Assembly: GCF_016859285.1 (NCBI RefSeq)
Contig: NC_053403.1
Location: 20,357,948-20,421,947, forward strand
Direction of reading: 5' to 3'
From: Xiphias gladius
Taxonomy: Eukaryota; Chordata; Actinopteri; Istiophoriformes; Xiphiidae
Length of the DNA stretch: 64,000 nucleotides
This document shows positions 46,901-58,500 of this stretch, one piece after another (within the stretch, counting starts at the first letter, position 1; every line of letters begins with the position of its first letter). Under the pieces are notes generated by a model. The model did not search any database. It was not told the origin of the DNA and saw nothing but the letters and a program-made list of their open reading frames with translations. Both the position numbers and the translations under genes were made by a program.

Positions 46901-49900
46901 CAGATGAACCCTATGTTTCTCCCCAGAGAAATTCCCATGATAACAGCCCTTTTTGGAGTGGGTGCTGAATTGCAATTACAAATTTGGATTTTTATAATGA
47001 GTTTTCTCCCCTTGCAGGCTGCAGATGATACAACACTGGGGTGTGGTGATGCTGGGACTGTACAGACAAGCTCAAAGATCCCTCACATCTTCAGAGTGGT
47101 GACCATTGCCAACACTGCTGCTATGTCCTTTTTGGCCAGGTAAATATATCTATATGTAAAATAAAAGAGAAAATGTGTGTAAAAATTGGCTTTATTTAGC
47201 CTACATCATACATTTCAGTTGTATGTCATACCACCTCCCCTCTTCCCTGCAGGGCAGCCGAGAAGCTCAACTTGACGTCAAGGAAAAAATGCCAGGCTTC
47301 CGATTCAGCTCCTGCGCATCTTTCCACCTACTTCAGGGAGATCATCAAGAAAAACCCACCGCCCGTCCCTTCCTGCCTGCTCCAGGCTGCCACCAGAACC
47401 AAAGACTTACCCAATGTTGGCAAGGTAGATCTTGGGGCTTCAAATTCCTGTAGAGTTACAGTAGATGCAGATTTTTCTGTTTTTTAGTTAACCACATTTG
47501 TTTGGGTGCAACTTGGTTATAATAGCAATTCTTCACAACTACTTGATTTTCATTAAACTTGAATGAAACACTGTAGAACTAAATTTAAGCAGTCTTGGCT
47601 TTAGTGTAGCAGATACACAGATTAAAGATCAGTATTACAGTCAATGTTTGCAATACTTAAAGTTGGGTTGACATAGATTGATTTACCACCATCAACAGCC
47701 TAAAGCTGTCTTTACAATTAGGACTATATTTTAAAGCAGGAAAAAATGGTTCTTTGGCACAGCTATTTTAAAAAGTTACTTCATTATTTTGGGAAAGACA
47801 CTTGTTTCCTTTCTTGCTGAGAGTTAGATGAGATCGATAACCACTCTTGTGTCTGTATGGTAAGTATGAAGCTACGGCCAGCAGCCAATTATCTTAGCTT
47901 AGCATAAAGACTAGAAACAAGGAGAAACAGCAAATAACTCCCTTTTAGCCATAACTTGTCTCTTGTACATTTCCATTGTGTATGGATTAAACAAATGAAA
48001 TATAATGTCTTTATTAGTAAAATTTAGAGGTGCCAGTAATCAGATTTTTATTTGAACTTTAGAAAGATCAAAGTTAGCTAGTTCCCCCTGCTTCCAATCT
48101 TTATGTTAAGCTAATCATCTACTGTCTCTATCTTCATATTTAGCAGACATAAATGACAGTGGAACAAATCCTCTCATCTAACTCTCAACAAGAAAGTGAA
48201 TAAGCATTTTTCCCAAAATGCCCAACTACTTCTTTAACATTAGTTTCTAGCTAAAATACAACACAGGGGTCTGCATTGGTGGAGATGTGTTGTTTAAGGT
48301 ACCAGTGATACAATGTAGTCCAACCGGAAGTCCAGTTGGAGTAACAGTTTAAAGGCTTACCAGAAGCCGAAACTTTGCACAATGGTTTGTAATACTCGTA
48401 GATAGGATTTTACAGCTCTAACTAACTGGAAAGTTATCAAGGTGACAACTATTTTATCTTCGGTCATAATGACCACAAACTAAAGAGTAAAAATACGGTG
48501 GTCATGTTACAAAGCAATCCCCCAAGAATGTCTGCTCGCATATACGTAATTGGTCAATGTGTGCATTGCTGGATGACGTCCCGTTGCAGCAAAAATTAAG
48601 CCTTGTTCAACTTTTTTGCTGGATGACCATGTGATGGCACCCCACTGCATCAACAGACTGGCACGTTTTAAATGAAGGTAAGGGCTGCATTTCTTTGCAA
48701 AGGGGCGGATGTTGGTCTAAATGTGGCCTAACCAATCATGATCTTTCATGATTCCCGACTTAAACAGCTTTTTTGTAACAAACCTGACACCTTAAATTGA
48801 AAGCTAATATAAAGATGATCTGTTATTATATAGTTTGGTCAGAAACACACCTTACTCATTTATCCTTTGCTTTAATCGCAGCAGATAGCCTTCAGCCACT
48901 AGCTCTGCTCACAAAGGTCAGTGCAGATAGGGTTCAACAAATTCAAACTCTTGACTCTGTTCCGGTCTGTGCAGCACATCACATGCATGAGCGCAGGACA
49001 GCCGCAAGCAAAAAAAATACACCACATTCGCCATAATTGAAGATGCACAGACATTAATATTAATTCAAATAGGAAATATATACTGAATTAAATATAGTTC
49101 ACCCAACAGTCGTCTTAGATGAAGTTTTCGCTGAGACAAGTGTAGATTTAGTATCAGAAGATAACTGCAGTCACTTGAGTAAGATTTTGTGTTACCTGGG
49201 CCACTTTGTATCTTATATTTCCATATGTAAATATGTAGAATTGGTCTAGATTAGTAGTGTGCCTTAGAGAGAATATACTACATCCTCACCCACAACCACT
49301 GCCTTGGAAGTGTTTTCACCACCCATGTTGTGGAGTAAGAGATCAGAGTCAATTTGGAGGAGATTCTATATCACTCTTCCCTCATGATACACTGCACTGT
49401 GATGCTAATGTCTCTATCTTGTTCTTCCCCTCTCAACCCCTCCTCTGGGAGAAACTGGGAAGATCAATATGGCTGCCTGCCCTCCCCTTGTCTCATAGAT
49501 GGACTCTTGGGTTTATTCTAAAGTAACAGATAAGGGCTCGGATAGACCCCTACTTCCAGCCATGTCTCCCCGAGCACTCAGCTCTGTGTGCTTCTGTGCG
49601 CAAGAATATATATGTGTGTGAGAGTGGAGGAGGATTTTCTTTACCTTTAAATGGGCCTCTTGAATAATTTAACCTCATAAATAGAGTTTGACACATGTTC
49701 AATAGGGCTAGGGAGCCACTTCTTGCATAAGGTATAAAAATTATGAGTAGGGGAGAGGAAAAAAAATCTTTACAGACACTGGAAACTTATCTTGTGGCAG
49801 AAGGACTATGGCTGTCAGTTTTTAAAAGGGATGGATGATGTCATGGAGGTGTAATGCAGTCCTGCACAATTTCAAGAAAACCACATTCGACTCAGTGTGA

Positions 49901-52066
49901 TGGTGCAACGGGATACTTGCAATCTTGCAGACCTGCATCCTGATTATGAATAACTTTATAATTGGTTTACATACTGTAATATAGCTTATTGTCTTTTGTG
50001 AGGTACATTTTTCCTTGTCTTCCTGCAGACTAAGACCTATGAGCCTTGTTAAATGGCTGTCAGAGTCAGGATCTAGCTTAATTTAAGACTTTAAAGCCTT
50101 TAAACTCTAAGGCTTCCTGTAGAGAATTGCATTAAGGAATTAATGTCACGACATGCAGAAATATAGCAGGAGGTATGCGTTGCCATGCAGTTGTAAGTGC
50201 ATGTATTGTTTCTGCACTAAGAGGATCAACTGGCTATCTACGGCAGTTGAAAGAAAAACATGTTTTATCCCAAATAAGCACTAAACAACAATATACATCT
50301 CATTTTCTTATTCATAAAAAGACTACAGACATGCTAGTAGGTCTGTGAGGCTGTATTTTAGCAACAATGGTGCTGTGAGCTAAATGCTAACATCAGTGTG
50401 CTACTCAGAATGATAATGCTAACATACTGATGTTTTAGTGGGTATGACCATGTTCACCATGTCAGATTTGTATGTTAGCATACTTATATTTAATTATTAG
50501 CACTAAACACAAAGGCTGATCGTAATTTCATTTGTTTTGCGGACATTTGGTCATAAATCAAAGTAGTGAACAAATGCTAATTTTGACCTGGTGATGGTGC
50601 AAGATCAAAAGCAGAAGGTCCATCAAAGTTATTATAGTTCATTCTCTGGGTACCACAAAGTTCATTGCAATCCCAGTAATAGTTGAGATATTTCAGACTG
50701 GACCAGAGTGGAGGAACTACTGACAGACAGACCAACAGTACCATCCCCAGAGCCATGCCACTAGTGCAGCTAAAAAGTAGCAAATAATAAATGTGTATGA
50801 GTTTAAAGCAGAGCACTAAACCAGTAAATTTACCTAGTAAAATTAAAACAATGTCCGGGTATTCGGTAGTTTACAATATACTGCATGTAAATCTCAACAT
50901 GGTTCTCTTTTCATTCTTTGGTATACAGGTCAAAGTCTTGCTGAGGGTAAGCCCAACACTGTCAGGGGGCCAAGGCAAACCACCTATTCTCCAGATTGAC
51001 CCATCCAAGAAAAGAGTGACCATAAGGGGACCAGTCAGCAAAAGCCAACCACCCTCTACAATGATACAAGGCAGGGATGGCAAAAATCTTGTGAAGACAT
51101 TCATCTTTGATGCTGCCTATCCTCAAGAGTCAAGCCAGGTTTGGTTCTTTATCCTGATTACTGCCAGTTTGCTTTCTCTGCCTGATGACCTAAAAAATTT
51201 GTAGCGCTTGGATAGCCACCACAAATACACAGTCCATCAAATATACTCAACATTCTTCAGGCTCTACTTACAGTATCTCAGCCGAAGGGGATCTACACAA
51301 TCAGTATGCATCCCTCCTCTGCTTCAGCTCTTTCATTTCATCGGATGTACTTTTTTAATGAGGAGATGAATCATAAGATGCTTGCTGTCCGTTGTTCTAT
51401 CTGACCAGGCTGAGGTGTGTGCAGAGGTCTTAGCTGATGTCATCCGCTGTGTGCTCAGTGGCATCGATGGATGTGTTCTGAGTTTGGGATGTGCTGGTGT
51501 GGGTGAGTAATTGGTTGCTGTGACAGGCCACAGGTTAAAATCTTAAGATGAGAGTGGGAAACTTTTATCTGTGCTTAGGGGCCAACCCATCCTCCCTCCT
51601 CCTGACTCTGTCCCACTCCTGCTATAATTCATTCTTTCATTATCAATTAAACTTCCTGTCTCCATTTTATCTATCCTCTTATAAATCTTGATACATATCT
51701 CAAGCCTTTGTGTTCTTTTGTTTTCTCTCTTGCTCCATTTGTCCTTTTTTTGGTCTTCTTTTTTCTACAAAGGTGACCAAAAAGTGTTGCCATTTCAACT
51801 CTTTCCTTCCTAGTCATTCATCTTTCACCTGTTATATGTAAATAAAACCCTATTCATCAATTATACAACACATATGCTTTTTTAAAAGCTTACCATGGCC
51901 TGATAGACATTTCAGAACACTGCACAAAAAGACACATATATTTTATTTTATTTTTCTGAAGCACTAAACTCAGAGTAGGACTATAAACAAAATGGACGGT
52001 AATATGTTGCTATTAGAGAGATGGAACCCTGCACTTAGCGTTGGTGGAGAGGTTTAATAGATTTGC

Positions 52067-52114
<48 letters not shown>

Positions 52115-52508
52115 GGGTAGGGACAGGGTCTCCTTGGAGCTGCTTTTTCACATGACGCCACTCTCCGTAAATCTGATTGAATTAGTTGGCCAGTACAGAC
52201 TACATGTGGCCCACAGCCAGGGGATATCAATCTCATCCACAGAATACTATTCTCTCTGAGTAACGGCAGGCAGCTCAGCCTTTATTTTGAGTAAACCAAT
52301 TCTCTTATCCTCATTCAATTAGAGTTTGGATTATACAAGAAAGGATGAAACAGGTCCATAACTCAAAACTAATGTGGGGCAAAAGTAAGACACGAAATAT
52401 AGCATGGCACCAGTCCATAAGAAAATCTGAAAGTATTTGTGGGAATGTTATATCTTCTCCGTCATATGATTGATCTTTTTAAGTATTGTTGATTGCTCTT
52501 CTTTAAGT

Positions 52509-52562
<54 letters not shown>

Positions 52563-55500
52563 TGTGTGTGTGTGTGTTTGTGGGTGCATTTATATGTGCA
52601 CATAGGGTGACAGAGGGTGACAGACAGACATGTGCTGCTCTGTGAAACATGGTGTCATCAGCTGCTTTCTTCTTTCTTTCCAATGATAAGTTTTATCAGG
52701 GGGATATAATGCATGGGAGGTATACACTATTCCCGCAGGCTCAATCCCAACTATGCAGACCGTGACAAGGACAAGAACACTAACTGGCTTTCCACCTGTG
52801 ACCAGGCCAATTATGTTAGCTAGAACACATGGCCAAGTTGGAGGTTCAGCTACAGGGAGTCAAACCCCACAAATTTGAAGATACTGTTAGCTAGGTTAGT
52901 AATTAGTTCATCTGTTTGCACTGTTATCTGCCTCAGGCTCTGGGTCCACCATGGTGGGGAGTGATGACAGCATCCAGAAGCTCGGGCTGATTCCCTGTGC
53001 CATCTCCTGGCTGTACAGTGCCATTGAGCGGCGGAGGGAGAAGACCTGGACTGATCTGACTGTATCAGTGTCTGCTATTGAGCTCTGCTGTGGAGAAGAG
53101 GACACACTGAGAGATCTACTGGGGGAGGTTGTCCCGTCATTAGGCGGTATGCAGGACAGCCCGAGAGCCCGTATTAGACTCCAAGACGATCCCATCCATG
53201 GGATACAGGTAGGATTTTTTTTTTTGAAAAAAGGGGACTTGTTAAATAAACAGCTGTCTCAACTGTATCTCTCTTAGTCTATCTGTTGTTTTAAGTGCAA
53301 GCACACAAGAGTTCAATGACCCAAATTGGTGACGTACTCCTTTGAAGAACATAAAAACCTCTAAAACCAAAGAATTTGAGTTATTATTATTGCCATGATT
53401 ATGTACAGTCTAATCAGTCTTTGTAAACAAACAATCCTGTCTCAAATCTGCAACCAGAGAGCCAAGGTTATACCTTTTGTTCCTGACAAGTGAAAATTTC
53501 TTGGCTATGCTTCACTGGCAATGCATCAAAGACTCAATTTGATAATTAGCAAAAAAACAAGTGTTATTTTACAGTTTTTTTAACAGCTGTGAACCAGAAA
53601 ATCTGCCTATATTCCTAGAAAAACTTGCCTCAAAGAAAATTGCCCATTCATTTTCAGTAGGTGCCAGTGATATCACAGATATCACTAGCACCTACTGAAT
53701 GATACACAGATTTCTTGTTTGGGATCCCTCCAAGTTAGATTTTAGGCTTTGCCTCTAGATATGGTATGAGTAATGTCAATTTTATTAGGAGTCTATTTGT
53801 AAAATGGTTTACATCGTATGTGAGAAGATAATGCTGGTGGAGTAAAACCGATTAGATTGCATTTAAGATTACATGTGATTAAATTACAATTCAGCAGCTC
53901 GCTCCTCTCTCGCACTGCCATTTCCAATTGCGAGGCAGTATCTCATTAGTGCAGTTGTGTCTTTCTCTGTATCTCTTCATTTAACATAAAATCTACTGTA
54001 TGAATGGAGCTGTTATTCCCAATTTTTTTATTGGGATAAATAACAGTATATAACATTAAACAAAAGAAGACCTTTACAAAGTGCATGCCTCTGCCAAGGC
54101 TAAACAATTCTCTACATTCTCCAAATTTGTTATTTTAATAATGTGGCATCCAGATCTTCATCAAAACATGCATAGTGTTAGTCAATAGTGGGATACATCT
54201 GGCAGAATGGAAAAAAAAAATTAAAAAATTAAAATAAAATGGCGGATGTTTTTCATTTAAAAAGTTTATGAGAAAATTCTCTCCACATTAGATTTTATGA
54301 TTATCTTCCACCTTCTTTCCAGCTACGTAACCACAACCGGGTGAAGGCCCCCACTGCTGAGCGTGCTGCTTCCCTCCTGGACGCAGCCATTGCAGCTCGT
54401 CGGCACAGTGACTTCATTACATACCTGTCCCACAGTTCCATAATGTTCTTCACTCTCCACATCCAGCCCCCTCGTACAGAAAGCAGCACCACTGGCAAAG
54501 GTTGTATTCAAATATTCAGTCACCAGGGTGGCTTGTTCCTGCTGAATTTTATGTTTCTGCTTGAATTACTCTCCATAGCTAATCCCTAACTGACAGATGT
54601 AATGCAGTTTAATATATATCTTATACTGTAATTCATGTGCTCTTTATTTGCATATTTGAAAAGATGCTAAACTTATTACATATTATTACTTATTATGTAT
54701 TTACACTCTCCTCTGCTCTCTGATCTCCATCCTTAGGTTCACGTGGCCCCACTAAGTTGACGATGATAGATGTGTGTATTGGTATGAGGGGTACAAGCAA
54801 AAATAAACCTCCTCATTCTGAACTGGGCCCTGTTGTCTCGTCTCTACTAAGTGGACATAAAACCACTCTCAACAAGTAAGGATGTTACTCCAAAATATCA
54901 TTGGTATAAACATTTTGGCAGACATTGGTGTCAACTCCATTAATATTTTGACAGTGATCTAAAGTTGATTCTTACTGTTGGTCTTGTAACTTGGTTTCCA
55001 AAAATAGTCAAATTTTGCCTGTAAACCCATTTTACACTGGCTAAAACTAAGGCACTACAATAGCAACTACATCAAAATTGACAGATTTGGCTGCTTGGAG
55101 ATTGAAATGACTGATGCCTCCTTTGCACTGTCTCTACACAGGGGTAGTAAGTTGACTATGCTCCTTCAAGAGTCCTTGGGTCATACAAATTGCCACACTG
55201 CAGTGATTGCTGAAGTTGCTGATTCACTGGCACACCTTCAAGACACCCTATCCACCATCCAGCTGGCTTCTCGCATTCGCAGGACACAGAAAAGGATGAA
55301 GGTACTGTACATGTCCTGTAATGTCTTTTTACCAATATACCACCTTTTAATGGTGTCACAGTGTTGGTGCCCTTTTTTGTTAAGGAAGTGAGAGTTTTAT
55401 TATTTCAATTGGTTTAAAACTGTACATACTGTACTATTATGTGACTGTTTCCATTGCACCCCAATGGTTTTTTTTGTCAATTTATGTTTTGGATATTCCA

Positions 55501-58500
55501 GTTCTAGAACTAACACAATGATTTGTCTTTATTCAACAGCAATCCACCTCATGCTCTCCTGGTGGAAGGAGTTTAACTAAAGAAAAGAGAGGGCCTCAGT
55601 CTTTGCCCCTGCGGGCGTTCCACTCCACTGATGAGGTAGATATTGACATCCATCCTTTCCGTCTTCGTGGTGAACTAGATGAGCATTCCAGTAGTGACCA
55701 GTCCTGTGACACAGTCATCCAAATAGACTCAAATGGCTTTGTCCAGTCTAAAGCAGCCCCAAAGCTGGCACAACCTAAATTTGTGCCCATCATACCTTCT
55801 TTGCATCCTAACAAGGCAGACTTGGATGACCCGGAGTTTACCGCTCTCCTCCAAGAGCTTCTGAAAATTCCTCAGCTGCAGGGAGAGAAGAAGAATGAAA
55901 AAACTGTCCAAGGGCATACTGAAATGCTCAAACCAGAGCCACCAGAGAGGGATTGTCTTAAATGTGAAACATTTGCTGAACTTCAAGAGCGTTTGGGCTG
56001 TATTGATGGAAGTGAGATGACAATGGATGTGGTCAAGTCAAAAGGCTCTTCTATTAACAATGTCACAACCAAATCACAAACCCAGAAAGAAGCAGGGAAA
56101 CAGAGAGACACTGAATCATCAGAAGCACCACAGGCGTTGTTGAATCAGGGGTTAGGCTGCAGTCAGACCTCTGTTGGAAAAAAGCTAACAGATGGTGCCT
56201 TCCCTGGAGACAGTTTTCAGAGAGAGGATTCTGGTCTGTATGACTGTGAGGAGTGCAGTGCAACCAGTTCCAGTGAGGAACTCCTGAATCAAACTCTCTG
56301 TCTGAACCTGACCTGTAACTCGGAGATTCCCAACACTAGAACGCTTAAGTCAGGTGATAAGCTCCCTTCTCAGGAGTTTGATGTGGATGCCCAGGACATT
56401 ACCGTCCCCAGTTTCCTTGCACCTCAGCCTACAGGAAAACAGGAGAGTCTTGAAGCTGCTGACTGGTTCAAACCAGACAAAAGGACCTCACCAGTTGGCA
56501 AGAGTTCCCCTATATCTCCTTCCTCCTCCTGCTCCTCTACACACTCCCTGGCTACCAGTGTTATAAATGGGGGTGCCTTACCTAATCACCCCACAGAGGA
56601 TGTTAAAGAAATGAAGGCCACCATCACAGTGACTGTTCAACAGCCACTGGACTTAAAAGGTCAAGATGAACTTGTCTTCTCTATGGTAGAGGAAGTGACC
56701 ATCAGTGGAGCTTTGAACAGAGGGAGGACAGGTGGAAACATTATTTGTATCAGAGACACCGCCCAGTCACAGGCACATGCTCAAGGCTCTTCCAGCTCTC
56801 AACCAATCAGGATAATCAGCAATGACAGTGAAGAATCTGCAGCCACAGGTTCCTCTAATACAACCAAAACCTCAATTGTTCAGCCTGTAGCCACAGATGC
56901 TAGCATTGAAAAGTCCCAGTATCAATTCAGAAGGGAAAAAAAATTCTTACCTTCATTTATTAATCCCATGCTGATTAATATGCATGTGGATTGTGATTTG
57001 GTTGGGGATAAAGAAAAAAAAAGTCCTCATTACATTTTCACAGGAGTCAAGCCAGGGTCTGAACTCAAAAGAAATAATTTCAAATGTCCAGAAGACAAAA
57101 AGATTCTTGAGAAGAAGAGTGAAGCTTTTGCCTCTGAGACACATGTCAAAAAGTCTTACAAGGTATGTGACTCACCTTTTAGCCAAATTTCTTTTGACCC
57201 CATGGTCTTGGAAGACTCAGCTTTCTGCCATGAAACTGCAGAGGATAAAATGTGTGGGAAGAGACCAGGGAAGAGACACCCTAGAGACAGGGAACTTGTT
57301 TATTCCACTAACACTCAGAGGAACTCAGAGGGGGGAAAAATCATCTCCAAATGTGCTGGGAATGCCCCCATGAGAATTGCTGTTTCACCAGGTTACCAAG
57401 AAACTGCCCCTGCTTCCTTTAAGACAGGTAGTTTGCCTAGAGGCTGGCAAAATGCCAACCACCCAGACACCTCCAATGGCAGTCACATGGCAGATGACCA
57501 CAGAGACCCAAGGGGGGTGACATCATCCACCCTATGTAGCCCAGGGGTAACTCTGGAGAGGAGGCAGGGCAGAAAGCACTCCCCAGCAAACCACAGCCTC
57601 CATGTCTCCTCTCCTTGGAAATACAGAGCAGAGTACAAACAGGAAGCTAGTAGCGCTCCCAGAGAGGTTGTTGGATCTTTGTGTGAGACTTCAAGTCTAA
57701 GAATCAAACATGATAATATGAGTGGGAGGCTGAAGTCACCCATTGAAGACACTGGCAGGCTTTTCAGTGCCAAATTGGAGCAGCTGGTTAGCAGGACAAA
57801 TTCCCTTGGGAGAACCCCAAACGACTTTCCAATTCTGGATAGAGGCAGTAGCAACACCTTTATGAGCTCTAAGGGGAGCTCTAAGGGAAATATTGAAGGA
57901 GTTTGTAAGGGAGGTTATAAAGGAAACAATGAGGGACATTGTACCTTACCAAGGGCTAGCAAGAGCCCCAGGAAGAATCCTCAGTCTCACCAGAGTCATC
58001 ACTTCTTCTCCTTTGAAAACCCTGTAACTCAATCTTCCAAGCATACCCATTACAAAATCTCTGCTTTTGGGAAACTTAAGATGGCTACCCCCAAAGTCTG
58101 TCAACTAACTGCCCCCAGCATCAAGAACCTCAATCTCTTCCACGAAGGCCTGCGGCACTCCATCAACCATAGCGCCAGTTTTTCCCCAGACAGTAAAACT
58201 ATTGGCTTTGAGGGGACATCCTCCTTTCTCTCCTCTTCCCCTCCACGGTCTTTTCACTCGATCAGTCGGACTCCAAGCCTGAGCACCACATGTTCATCCA
58301 CAAAATCTGCCATCCAGGGGTTTGTCAACGGCCGGATCTCAGACCTCCTTAAGGAAAGGCCCTCCAACCCGACCTCAGGAGAAGTGGACCAAGTTACCTC
58401 TTTTCCCTCGCCATACAGTCGGGTGACTGCTCCCCGCATGCCTGATCATCTGAGTGGGCAGGCGAGTGACACCACCAGTGTGTTGAGTGGCGATTTGCCA

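Larger units (their letters stand above)
43788..47017. other. kif26b intron, repeat-rich
   Basis: Contains repeat material at 44990-45260, a 25-bp tandem repeat at 45313-45360, a copy of the dispersed repeat at 45977-46037 and purine-rich sequence at 46085-46350. No exon was recognised. Confidence 0.6.
51409..53208 (+). other. kif26b: kif26b exons carrying the degenerate P-loop
   Basis: Exon 51409-51502 ends in SLGCAGV and exon 52937-53208 begins [17 protein letters not shown]. The joined sequence is where kinesins carry the ATP-binding P-loop. Human KIF26B has GHAKLGKS here; this protein has GCAGVGSG, so the Walker A lysine is serine (codon 52939-52941, residue 440 counting from 40959). Phase across the intron is correct (one base carried over), so the change is not a splice error in my reading. 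It fits the known lack of ATPase activity in the family. Confidence 0.85.

Noticed and set aside
52462..52683. Minus-strand frame through the TG repeat
   Set aside because: Coding only for Thr-His repeat; simple sequence.
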